DNA of 64,000 nucleotides from Desulfofarcimen acetoxidans DSM 771. GTDB lineage: Bacteria; Bacillota; Desulfotomaculia; Desulfotomaculales; Desulfofarciminaceae. The DNA lies in assembly GCF_000024205.1 (NCBI RefSeq), contig NC_013216.1, positions 1,550,001 through 1,614,000 of the forward strand, given 5' to 3'. Shown here in pieces: positions 56,901-64,000 of this stretch. Position 1 is the stretch's first letter. Every line of letters begins with the position of its first letter. The notes beneath the pieces are model-generated. The model ran no database searches. It had not been told where the DNA came from and saw only the letters and a list, made by a program, of their open reading frames with translations. The translations under genes and the position numbers were made by a program.

Positions 56901-57530
56901 CCTGTTCCCGGTTTGGAGGATGTTGAAGTGGTTATTTATGTAGCAATCTGCCGTGGCGACGGTGGTGTTTGCCAAATGCGGCTTATCCGAGCGTGGAGTG
57001 ACCTCAAGGATTTGGCTTTAGCAGAGGATGAGACCATAAATGACGAGGAAATAATGTCGCAACGAGAACAACTTTACCAGCTGGTTTTGAAAGAGTTTGA
57101 GCCCTACCTGGTAGCAGACCGCATTGAACGAGAAAACATACGGGCTGCTCTGGTGCATGAAATGCTCAATTTCCTGGTAATTCAAGATTTTCTTAAAGTC
57201 AGGGCAAGTTTTGCCGGAGAAAATGCACTCTTTTGGCCGGTTTTAAAGGAAGTTGCCTCTCTAATTGAGGAGCGCGAGCCCCTTCAGGCAACCGGTTTAC
57301 CGGCGGACATCCTGAGGAGATTCACCGGCGAATTACTTTTTGCTTGCCAGGTTCCTACTATTGGTGATAAAACCATCCTGCCGGTACCGCGCATAATGGG
57401 CCGGGCGGCAGTTGAAGCCGCAAGTCGTCTGGCGGACAGTATGAAGAAGAAAAGGGGTAGGCTCCTTGTTGATACAGTTTTGGCCCGACTGCAGCGTGAA
57501 GTAGAGGTAAGAAAAAGATTGATTAATTAG
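53937..57530 (+). CDS. Chimeric protein: AT-rich zinc-ribbon module fused to the C-terminal half of an SNF2-type helicase
   Basis: A 1197-residue frame. Residues about 1-505 (AT-rich DNA) start with a possible zinc ribbon (DFYCPECRSPVFLKTRAG, then WFEHEHLD, resembling CoiA-like proteins) and continue as a beta-rich region of unknown type. From about residue 508 (nt 55460), GC content rises sharply and the protein becomes an SNF2/RapA-like helicase lobe 2: TDAAAEGLNLQTADLLVNFD and RIGRIDRIGQKHEDIYVLN, plus a long C-terminal region. Lobe 1 (Walker A, DEAH) is absent, so helicase activity is unlikely. The composition step at a domain boundary suggests in-frame fusion by deletion. No SD is clear before ATG 53937; an alternative start is GTG 53967. 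Confidence 0.65.
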   Translation: MLSKITRGDFVNDALDINSNSVVYAEQIYKKCNTIRSRVGIPKGVIVDFYCPECRSPVFLKTRAGASPWFEHEHLDKENRTAIHLACSRYTNADKREYKPVDTYRISGAIPIYLLGKSDLFKLRVYFPQLSDQSMKMLVESNAKVCLFQNNSLHYVFSSQNVNYIDIATYTKHGFEVQIKDSNGDVLRDVPEEVKRKWVCGISAIDVSRDIFHFWNDGGMRVSTGGFIYVGTSYRILKSRTDWNYDKENNAIEIKKVGEVNFKNLASIDVYELTPIEVTTESLQYFAKRGYLLKHRNDEIIPLWPPAVSKGRDLIYKDKTSLFLHKTSRGNIKDQKLFTLEGNKIIQIQSRILKINDVSEIVQINVGFSKPIMLGGELTPMLYDIHQDENAMCCEARGLELKVEDKNACAVATSYKELPIEGKFYIKSNLPFVTYFKRGNFVIYSSFNSGYIEGVKFDVEVFVDCGSWGKYCYSMQKKNYKQGTINWDSVYRRLLLCHGQTIMANKQLQQNLARRHILPIDGIRFNPLERRVYDQLEDYCKGLAMQIRKHGDRQSQQMMSFLLSFLRLRFASSLYAFHKTLERRLHKVEATLRQQLVMEAEDSGSNSSLQDVIFEGEDEDDLVVVESLLQNRTQDDLEWERECLKSMLKDMADLTGDSSKMKLLLQTLDQRKDRQTGRIQQTVIFTRFYDTLTDIVKRLCQADPQMLVGTYSGQGAQCFNSVTGRMVNLDREEVKERFLRSEVDILVCTDAAAEGLNLQTADLLVNFDLGWNPMKVEQRIGRIDRIGQKHEDIYVLNLCYAGSAEEVVYGRLLNRLANANMIVGTQQVSLLPVEQEEFSQLAEGTLTPEELMARAQERLVLQRQHTESMEISPKELYEIYKRMAQIDDQRTTPVNLEAIWETLSQSQYLRHLGCTVSDEPAKPALTLFGIDGIPSGTVLTTSRALYEEGLADGGARVHFASYGDPFFDAILEHLSSFELPSCVRRIAVPVPGLEDVEVVIYVAICRGDGGVCQMRLIRAWSDLKDLALAEDETINDEEIMSQREQLYQLVLKEFEPYLVADRIERENIRAALVHEMLNFLVIQDFLKVRASFAGENALFWPVLKEVASLIEEREPLQATGLPADILRRFTGELLFACQVPTIGDKTILPVPRIMGRAAVEAASRLADSMKKKRGRLLVDTVLARLQREVEVRKRLIN

Positions 57531-57544
57531 TTTTCATTATAAAG

Positions 57545-57582
57545 GAAGCACTTGCCGCTTATTGGACCAGGTGCTTCTTTTA
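57545..57582 (+). terminator. Intrinsic terminator after the chimeric gene
   Basis: GAAGCAC/GTGCTTC (57545-57551 and 57571-57577) with further pairing inside and a following TTTTAT. Confidence 0.7.
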
Positions 57583-57688
57583 TAATAGGGTATATATTTA
57601 CCAGTCTGTAATAGTCAGCATGCATCATAAAATTATATAGATTTTATTAACCTTTTGTGTTAATATTTTTGTAATCGGGGAATATTAT

Positions 57689-58021
57689 ATGTTAATAAAA
57701 TTTAAAACTAGAAAACTTAAAAAAATCTGCGACTCGGGTCAAGAGATTATAAAAAAGTGGGGTCAAGGAAACGGCTTTAAAATCCAGCAAAGATTATCTG
57801 AATTGCGGGCGGCAAGCTGTTTATCGGATATAAGTCACTTACCTCCACCAAGATTACATGAATTAAGAGAAAATTGGGAGGATCATTTTTCAGTAGATAT
57901 TAGACATCCATACAGAATTATTTTTAAACCTACTGAGCCGATACCAAGAAAAGAAGATGGTGGAATCGATCTAAGTAGAGTCACAGAAATAATGGTTGTC
58001 AATATTATGGATTACCATTAA
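57689..58021 (+). CDS. higB: HigB/RelE-like toxin
   Basis: A 110-residue protein: IKFKTRKLKKICDS at the N-terminus, then LPPPRLHELRENWEDHFSVDIRHPYRIIFKP, quoted here for its RELE-fold core residues H, R and Y. This is the HigB/plasmid-maintenance killer family, which cleaves mRNA on ribosomes. Its antitoxin gene begins 20 nt later, the toxin-first order of higBA. No convincing SD is seen apart from GGGGAA (57678-57683). Confidence 0.78.
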   Translation: MLIKFKTRKLKKICDSGQEIIKKWGQGNGFKIQQRLSELRAASCLSDISHLPPPRLHELRENWEDHFSVDIRHPYRIIFKPTEPIPRKEDGGIDLSRVTEIMVVNIMDYH

Positions 58022-58041
58022 TTTTGAAGGAGGTGAGCACC

Positions 58042-59163
58042 GTGACTAGTAAAAAAGGGCTAAATGAAGGAAATTATGAATTCACTCCGGATTATGCAAT
58101 TCCACCCGGTGTAACTTTGCTGGAAACGCTCGAACATTTAGGAATGACACAAGCTGATCTAGCTAAACGCACTGGTAGACCAGTAAAGACCATAAACGAA
58201 ATTATAAAGGGTAAATCTGCAATTACTCCGGAAACTGCCTTGCAATTGGAGCGGGTGTTAGGTGTTCCGGCTACATTTTGGAATAACTTGGAACGTAATT
58301 ATCAGGAACAATTAGCAATGCAGAAAGAAAAGGAACGATTAGAAGCTCAAATAGAATGGCTAAAACAGATACCTGTAAAGAAAATGATTGAATATGGGTG
58401 GATTAAGGAATTTAAAGATAAAATCAGACAATTGCAAGAGTTGCTTAATTTCTATGGAGTTGCATCAATTGAGGTTTGGAAGGATACTTGGGATAATATT
58501 TTAAACACGTCAGGATTAGTTTTTCGTAAATCTAGTGTCTTTGACACTGAACCAGGAGCAGTATCTGCATGGCTTAGGCAAGGAGAAATTAAAGCACAAA
58601 AAATTGACTGTAAGCCATTCAGTGTATCAGAATTTCGAAAATCACTCATGCATATTAAAAGTCTTACAAAAGAAGTTCCTGAAGTATTCATTAAAGATAT
58701 GGTTAGAATTTGTGCTGATGCGGGTATTGCAGTTGTTTTTATTCCTGAGTTGCCAAAATGCCCTGTTAGTGGAGTGGCACGGTGGTTAACTCCACAGAAA
58801 GCCCTAATTCAATTAAGCTTACGATATAAAACCGATGACCATTTGTGGTTTAGCTTTTTTCATGAGGCGGGACATATAATTTTGCATGGCAAACGAGAGA
58901 TTTTTCTTGAATACAATGGGCGAGAAGGGGAATTAGAAGATGAAGCCAATCAATTTGCAGCAGATTTTTTAATTCCTTCTTCAAAATATAAACGTTTTAT
59001 TGATAAAGGGATAATTGATCATGATTCTACACGTAAATTTGCCGAGAAGTTAAATATTGCTCCCGGTATATTAGTTGGTCGACTCCAACATGATAATATA
59101 ATTTCTTGGTCTAGTCACTTAAATAAGCATAAACAGAGATTTAAATGGGTTGCAAAAAATTGA
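58042..59163 (+). CDS. HigA-like antitoxin with ImmA/IrrE metallopeptidase domain
   Basis: A 373-residue protein. The N-terminal HTH_XRE domain (LEHLGMTQADLAKRTGRPVK, about residues 25-45) is typical of HigA. The C-terminal ImmA/IrrE domain has the zinc motif FHEAGHIILHG and a downstream EDEANQFAADFL. GTG 58042 is chosen because AAGGAGGTG (58027-58035) lies 6 nt upstream. It probably neutralises HigB and represses the operon; the peptidase part may regulate antitoxin stability. Confidence 0.8.
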   Translation: MTSKKGLNEGNYEFTPDYAIPPGVTLLETLEHLGMTQADLAKRTGRPVKTINEIIKGKSAITPETALQLERVLGVPATFWNNLERNYQEQLAMQKEKERLEAQIEWLKQIPVKKMIEYGWIKEFKDKIRQLQELLNFYGVASIEVWKDTWDNILNTSGLVFRKSSVFDTEPGAVSAWLRQGEIKAQKIDCKPFSVSEFRKSLMHIKSLTKEVPEVFIKDMVRICADAGIAVVFIPELPKCPVSGVARWLTPQKALIQLSLRYKTDDHLWFSFFHEAGHIILHGKREIFLEYNGREGELEDEANQFAADFLIPSSKYKRFIDKGIIDHDSTRKFAEKLNIAPGILVGRLQHDNIISWSSHLNKHKQRFKWVAKN

Positions 59164-59193
59164 CAAGGAAAGACAAGCCTCATACTCTAAAGT

Positions 59194-59313
59194 ATGTACA
59201 TAAGTTATAGAAAACGTGATACATCCTGGCAGCAGTGGGATTATATGGACGGTTCAATAAAAAGATTGCAAACTTTTGCTAGATTTGGCTTACATATTTA
59301 CACCGCGGCTTAA
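59194..59313 (+). pseudogene. Possible integrase N-terminal remnant
   Basis: A 39-residue frame (MYISYRKRDTSWQQWDYMDG ...) resembles the first strand of Arm DNA-binding domains of tyrosine recombinases (SYRKRxxSWQ), then loses the pattern and stops. There is no SD. Intergenic sequence from 59314 to 59669 holds only the inverted repeat at 59371-59420. Confidence 0.3.
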
Positions 59314-59370
59314 AGATTGGCCGGTCAATTATTATCGACAGCAATTTGAGTATGATATTTGTTAAGATAC

Positions 59371-59420
59371 CTGGATAAAAAAATATCGCCCGAAAACTAG
59401 GGCGATATTTTTTTATCCAG
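59371..59420. terminator. Bidirectional terminator, 21-bp perfect inverted repeat
   Basis: Arms 59371-59391 and 59400-59420 are perfectly complementary (core ATATCGCCC/GGGCGATAT) with an 8-nt loop. Runs of seven A and seven T lie within the arms, so it can stop transcription in both directions. Confidence 0.75.
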
Positions 59421-59669
59421 GACAATAGATACTGACAAACTACAGTCATAACCGTCTGTTACAATCATAGATAATTCAGAAGGTATTGTGGCCATTATGT
59501 GAACTCTTAAAAACCGTGGCTTATTTTGTTAATAATATTTAACCTAACATTATAGTTTAAAAAGATAACTGATAAAAGTAATAAAAATAAACTTAAAGCA
59601 GGAAAATGTTGAATTGTCAGTGAATAAATCTACAACCAGTATTTATAACAAACGTTAGGGATTGGTGCT

Positions 59670-62096
59670 ATGATGGGAAATGAACCCAAATACTCATTGC
59701 TAATTTATACTTCAGAGATTAATGAATCCTTAGCTAGTCATATAACTAAGCAAATATCACGGGGGATAAAAATTTATCTTTTTACAAGTGATTCTTTGGA
59801 AAACTACGAAAAAAACCACTTTTTGATTAAAGCTAGACAATACGGTCTATTATACTGGGAACAAATAGAAAGTAGTTCTATACCTGATCATGAGTTAACT
59901 ATTGTAGATGGTGTAGTTTCAGAAGATTTTCTTTGCAAATGTATTTGTAAAACTACTAACTTTAATGCTGAGCAATTTTCTATAGAGCATGCCCGGACAG
60001 ATGTGCATCTGATGATTTCCGCCGGTGCTGGCACCGGAAAAACCACAGTTATGATTAATCGTCTGCTTTACCTTAAGCACATAGATCCGTCTCTTTCTTT
60101 TGCCGAAATAGTTATGATAACCTTTACCAACGAAGCCGCGGTTCAGATGAGGCAGAGGTTGGCGGAAAAGTTAATAAATTATTATCATGTAACCGGGCAG
60201 AGAAAATATTTAGAGTGGCTTGAGGATACCCAAAAAATGCAAATATCAACTGTACATGCCTTTGCCAAATACTTACTGGGAACGGTTGGCCAAGAGTTAG
60301 GATTTTCCCCATCAGTAGCTTTACGCGGGTATCATTTTCAGAAAAGAAGAATAATTGAAAAAGCTATAGATGAGTACGCACTGCAGTATCCTGCAGAATA
60401 TCAGATGTTTATGTATGTGCCACAGTTTCTACTCGTTAATATAGTCCTGTATGTAAATTCAGTATTAGAAAACAAGTCATTAAGCAGTGATAAAATTGCG
60501 CAGGAACTAGATTTGGGAGAGAATATTGATAATTTTGTTATTTTTTTGCGATTCATATTACAAAGACTCCATGTAGAATTAAAGGAATTTAAAAACATGG
60601 AAAATAAATGGGAGATATCAGATCTTATTCGTGAGCTAGAGCGCCTGCAAGAAGTACAAGATTTACAGAAAGGACTACCTATTCGCTTTTTATTCATAGA
60701 TGAGTTTCAGGATACCGATGTCATTCAAGTTAAGCTGTTGCTCTGGCTAAGGAAGCAGTTGGATTGCAGGCTGTTTGTGGTGGGAGATGAAAAACAGAGC
60801 ATTTACCGATTTCGGGGAGCCGATTATACTGCCTTTCGGCAGCTTGAGGAGGGTTTGGGTAGTGAGCAGGTTATGCAATACCCCCTTCAGAAAAATTATC
60901 GCAGCACTGCAAAATTATTAGTTCAGCTGAATCCTTTATTTGAACAATGGAACAGTAAGGTAATAAAATTCAGATACGGGCCAGACGACAAACTGCAGTC
61001 GTTAAGTAAAGATAAAGACGGGGTGGGTCTGGTACACTATGTTACCTGGGCCAAATTAGGTGAGATTTTAAAAAGTTTGGGTGGAAGATGGAAGGTTAAT
61101 GAAAGCACAGCCATACTAGTTCGTTCTAATCAAGATGTGCAGGATTTAACTGAATGGTGCCAGTCATTGGGGTTTTTCTGTGATGGGGAGGTAAGAGGGA
61201 ACTTTTATCGCACCGTGGCTGTTCGAGAATTTTATATTATGCTCAGGGTACTGATTAATCAGAATCTTCAGCGGGACTATTTTGCCCTCCACCATTCTTC
61301 CTATGGTGCAAATACCTTATCCAATTACATTGTTCTTAAAGAATTTAATGCCGAAAAAAGATTTTTAGCGGATTTATTTCAGGCACAGCCGGACTGGCAA
61401 CAGTGGCAGGCATACAGAGAAATGGCGAATGGTTATCCGGTATTGCAAGTGTTGAAAAGGATTATTGGGGAAATTGAGCCGGCCCGGGTTTATGCCCGTC
61501 GTTTTATTGATAAAATGAGAAAACTTCAACCGGACCAGGATCGGGATTTGCTGTTAAAAGAGGCCGAGACCTGTAAAATAGAGTATCAGCTGAATTTAGA
61601 TTACCTTTTATATATACTGCAGAAATATTTCTCGGATACAGTTATGACCTGGCACGGGATTGAACAATTTATACGCCTGAAGATGCAAACTGATACGGAT
61701 GTGCTGCCTATGACTGCATCCCCGGAGGAGAGAAGTCACCGTTTCCGGTGTATGACAGTTCATAAAGCTAAGGGCTTGGAGTTTGATCATGTGATTTTGC
61801 CTGTAACTGACCACCAGTTTTTGCGTGATGATCGCCAGCAGGTTCTTTTGCGGGAGGAAAGCGGCAGTTATATTATGGGGTATCAGCTAAATATGCAGGG
61901 AAATGTATTTCGCAACAGTTATTGGGAGCAGCTTAAGTCTTCGGAAAACACCGAGATTGTGGCTGAAGAGACGAGACTTTTGTATGTAGCCTTAACCAGG
62001 GCAAAAAAGAATCTGTATGTTCACGTCAAGGATAAATTAGCCCGGGCCAATACTGTTAACTGTTGGAGTGATTTGTTATACGGGAGTGAAATCTAG
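59670..62096 (+). CDS. UvrD/Rep-family helicase with an unusual N-terminal extension
   Basis: An 808-residue SF1A helicase. Motifs: Walker A SAGAGTGKTT (about residues 115-124), Ia ITFTNEAA, II FLFIDEFQDTD, III VVGDEKQSIYRFRGAD, IV KNYRST, V TVHKAKGLEFDHVILP and VI EETRLLYVALTRAKK. The first about 100 residues are AT-rich and resemble a phospholipase-D-like fragment (ITKQISRGIKIYLFTSD) without an HKD catalytic motif. It overlaps by one base the next gene, which looks like an AddB-type partner, so the two may form an AddAB-like nuclease-helicase in a defence context. Confidence 0.8.
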   Translation: MMGNEPKYSLLIYTSEINESLASHITKQISRGIKIYLFTSDSLENYEKNHFLIKARQYGLLYWEQIESSSIPDHELTIVDGVVSEDFLCKCICKTTNFNAEQFSIEHARTDVHLMISAGAGTGKTTVMINRLLYLKHIDPSLSFAEIVMITFTNEAAVQMRQRLAEKLINYYHVTGQRKYLEWLEDTQKMQISTVHAFAKYLLGTVGQELGFSPSVALRGYHFQKRRIIEKAIDEYALQYPAEYQMFMYVPQFLLVNIVLYVNSVLENKSLSSDKIAQELDLGENIDNFVIFLRFILQRLHVELKEFKNMENKWEISDLIRELERLQEVQDLQKGLPIRFLFIDEFQDTDVIQVKLLLWLRKQLDCRLFVVGDEKQSIYRFRGADYTAFRQLEEGLGSEQVMQYPLQKNYRSTAKLLVQLNPLFEQWNSKVIKFRYGPDDKLQSLSKDKDGVGLVHYVTWAKLGEILKSLGGRWKVNESTAILVRSNQDVQDLTEWCQSLGFFCDGEVRGNFYRTVAVREFYIMLRVLINQNLQRDYFALHHSSYGANTLSNYIVLKEFNAEKRFLADLFQAQPDWQQWQAYREMANGYPVLQVLKRIIGEIEPARVYARRFIDKMRKLQPDQDRDLLLKEAETCKIEYQLNLDYLLYILQKYFSDTVMTWHGIEQFIRLKMQTDTDVLPMTASPEERSHRFRCMTVHKAKGLEFDHVILPVTDHQFLRDDRQQVLLREESGSYIMGYQLNMQGNVFRNSYWEQLKSSENTEIVAEETRLLYVALTRAKKNLYVHVKDKLARANTVNCWSDLLYGSEI

Positions 62097-64000
62097 TGTT
62101 TAAGGTGGAAACATATCTTAACCCGATAGAGTTTTATGATAAGCTTACTTTTAACATGAATGAAATACATCTGACACCCGTTTCTGAACTTGCTGTGTAT
62201 TTGCAGGACAAGGTTCCTAACCCCGAAATTAAAAGAAGCATACTAACCTATGATAACTTGCAGTCTTTACTCTACCCTAATTGGAATTTCCCCTTTACCC
62301 AGATATTTTTAGCTACTAAGGTGCGAAATTGCTTAAATAATATGTTGGGCCAGTCGCCTGCAGTGATAAAAAGTATGGAAAATCAAGAGGCAGAAATTGT
62401 ACGAAGTTTTTGTTTTGCTGTAGAGTTGGGGATCAGGCAACTGCCGGTTTTAACTGGGGAGAGCGGGACAGAAGAAGTGTTCCGGGATATTTTTCACAGT
62501 TTAGTCAGTGACCGGCAGGTGCAGCAATTGTTGCGGGATAGGGAAGCTGTAAATGCCGGGCATTTAGCAGAAAGATTAGGGCATAGTCACATCAGGGTTA
62601 TTTATGCCTATCATTTCAATAAATTAGATGCCTGTGAAATGGCTTTCTTTCACCTGTGTCGGGGTTGGGGCATACCGGTAGTTTTTCGCATTCCTTATGA
62701 CCAACGATTTCCATCAGTCTTTCGAGGGTGGCAGGAACTCTATGAAACTGCTGCCAGAACATCCTGTGAACACTGGAACCATGGAGAGAAGATCGTTATA
62801 AAAAGAGGAACCCGTTTTCTAGAATTCTTAGAAGGAAGAAATTTAGGACCTGGTGAGGAGGTTTGTGGAAATACCGGGGTCCAGGCGGACGAGCTTGCAT
62901 TAAATATCTGTTCTTTTTCTTCTCCGGTGGAATTTAAACGGTATTTAACTATTCCAGGTAACCGTCCGGAGCGCGGGAAAATGCAGTATGTAGCTTTATC
63001 AGCGGAACCTTTAAATCAATCTCTGCGTGATGAACTTAACGGTAATAATGAAGAAGAGAAAGATAATATTATAGCTTATCCGGCAGGCAAATTTCTTTTT
63101 TATCTTTACGAGTGTAAGAAGGTAAAGGATATTATTTACCTGAGGTATGATACTTTTATAGAATGTATTACCTCTGGCTGGGTTAAAGATAAGGGGGTTT
63201 CTGGTGCACGGGCCGGTGCGCTGCTTAAAGATTTGGAGCCTTATATGGAGGGAGTAAGCTCACTTGCCGAGATAAATGAAAGGTTAAAAGTGCTAGGTGA
63301 TTTGGTTCATGTCAGTAGTATTTTTGATAATGAGGCAAAAGATATTACCCTTCGCAACAGAACAAAAAAATATTTAACCAACCCTTTTCGTGTTTTTCCT
63401 TATATATTGGAGGAGCGTTATGCTGTTACTCTAAAGCAACTTCTTGCCCTTAACCTGGAGTTGGAGCAAACCCTACTGCACCTGTTACCAGACGAGGGGG
63501 AGGAGATGAGTATTAACAGTCATCTAGAGATGCTTCGGCAAATATGGTATAAAGTAAAAACCTCGTTATCTTTATCAGCTATTATAACTGACAGACTAGA
63601 AAGTGCTTTAGAATACTCATTCCCGTCTGACTGGAAGGCAACCAGGCGAGAATTAAGAAGGTTTTTAGTTGTTCTATTAAATCTAAAATCTAAGGAAAAA
63701 TCGGAGGAAAGAACCAAGAAACAGGAGATACACAATATTGAGCAATTGGCCGGGTTAATATTAAACACTGAAAGCCTTCATATAACAGATTTGTCCATGA
63801 AAAGTTTGGTAAAATACATAAAAAGGATAAACAGTATGCCGGCTTATTTGACCCACACATGGTTAAAAGAAGCAGCCAGGCTCCAGTTTCCTGATACATA
63901 TAAAGTTATATGGCATTGTTTGCTAGTTGACTATACGTATAACAAAAACAGGGAATCTATTTTAAAATATTATTTGTTCAATAGCCTTTGCTTTTTTAAG
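62096..64000 (+). CDS. Partial gene, AddB-like partner of the UvrD helicase
   Basis: Open from GTG 62096 through the window end with no stop (at least 635 residues). It starts MFKVETYLNPIEFYDKL. The segment ACEMAFFHLCRGWGIPVVFRIP resembles the position in AddB/RexB-type proteins where a degenerate helicase core contacts AddA (compare the LTPLE-like pattern). No Walker motif is seen in the visible part. A PD-(D/E)XK nuclease would be expected beyond 64000 if this is AddB-like. The overlap with the helicase stop (TAGTG) indicates coupled translation. Identity is tentative. Confidence 0.6.
   Translation, partial: MFKVETYLNPIEFYDKLTFNMNEIHLTPVSELAVYLQDKVPNPEIKRSILTYDNLQSLLYPNWNFPFTQIFLATKVRNCLNNMLGQSPAVIKSMENQEAEIVRSFCFAVELGIRQLPVLTGESGTEEVFRDIFHSLVSDRQVQQLLRDREAVNAGHLAERLGHSHIRVIYAYHFNKLDACEMAFFHLCRGWGIPVVFRIPYDQRFPSVFRGWQELYETAARTSCEHWNHGEKIVIKRGTRFLEFLEGRNLGPGEEVCGNTGVQADELALNICSFSSPVEFKRYLTIPGNRPERGKMQYVALSAEPLNQSLRDELNGNNEEEKDNIIAYPAGKFLFYLYECKKVKDIIYLRYDTFIECITSGWVKDKGVSGARAGALLKDLEPYMEGVSSLAEINERLKVLGDLVHVSSIFDNEAKDITLRNRTKKYLTNPFRVFPYILEERYAVTLKQLLALNLELEQTLLHLLPDEGEEMSINSHLEMLRQIWYKVKTSLSLSAIITDRLESALEYSFPSDWKATRRELRRFLVVLLNLKSKEKSEERTKKQEIHNIEQLAGLILNTESLHITDLSMKSLVKYIKRINSMPAYLTHTWLKEAARLQFPDTYKVIWHCLLVDYTYNKNRESILKYYLFNSLCFFK

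Overview
The window looks like a chromosome segment of a Gram-positive, Clostridia-type Bacillota. The evidence is strong Shine-Dalgarno (SD) boxes, the ICE gene families present, a c-di-GMP-I riboswitch, and an rRNA operon whose 16S ends in CCTCCTTTCT. I could not place it more closely by eye; the complete 16S at 46773-48343 would settle it.

Layout. (1) 1-17750 is a GC-rich conjugation and mobilization module of an integrative conjugative element (ICE) of the clostridial Tn1549-like kind. It carries a VirB6-like membrane protein, a DUF4406-like protein, a C5 DNA methyltransferase with a second gene embedded in another frame, a PrgI-like protein, VirB4 proteins, amidoligase, a GGCT-fold protein, an NlpC/P60 hydrolase, small ICE proteins, MobC, a MobP-type relaxase with Sel1 repeats, a DUF3991/Toprim protein, VirD4 and an HTH protein. 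(2) 18056-22724 is an AT-rich resistance-like cargo: a tandem-HTH MerR regulator, an MFS exporter and a short UvrA-like ATPase. (3) 22820-26722 is the ICE regulatory region: a c-di-GMP-I riboswitch facing an XRE regulator, and a sigma-like gene split by an inserted segment. That segment holds an IS110 transposase, a structured candidate bridge RNA and a diverged second copy of that RNA. (4) 27225-33737 is a recombination module: a resolvase-like protein without its catalytic serine, a SHOCT-like protein, three intact-looking serine recombinases and one recombinase lacking its catalytic domain.

(5) 33948-46266 is a defence island on one strand: XRE regulator, C5 methyltransferase, Eco29kI-like GIY-YIG endonuclease, a one-TM EACC1-like protein, two SEC-C proteins, a SAP protein, an AlbA_2 protein, a Vsr endonuclease, and a 1672-residue protein joining a sacsin/Hsp90-like ATPase, an AlbA_2 domain and a C-terminal caspase-like protease. 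This is the best candidate here for an undescribed system: restriction-modification coupled to a large ATPase-protease that could act as a damage or infection sensor and effector.

(6) 46523-51802 is an rRNA operon in the order 16S - 5S - tRNA-fMet - 23S, with tandem promoters, processing stalks around 16S and 23S, and a terminator. (7) 51857-64000 is a second, eroded accessory region: a NERD-HRDC gene with an early stop, an in-frame chimera of an AT-rich N-terminal protein with the back half of an SNF2 helicase, a HigB/HigA-ImmA toxin-antitoxin pair, a UvrD-like helicase, and a partial gene running off the window that resembles an AddB-type partner.

The family names are recognised from sequence motifs by eye; no database search was possible.
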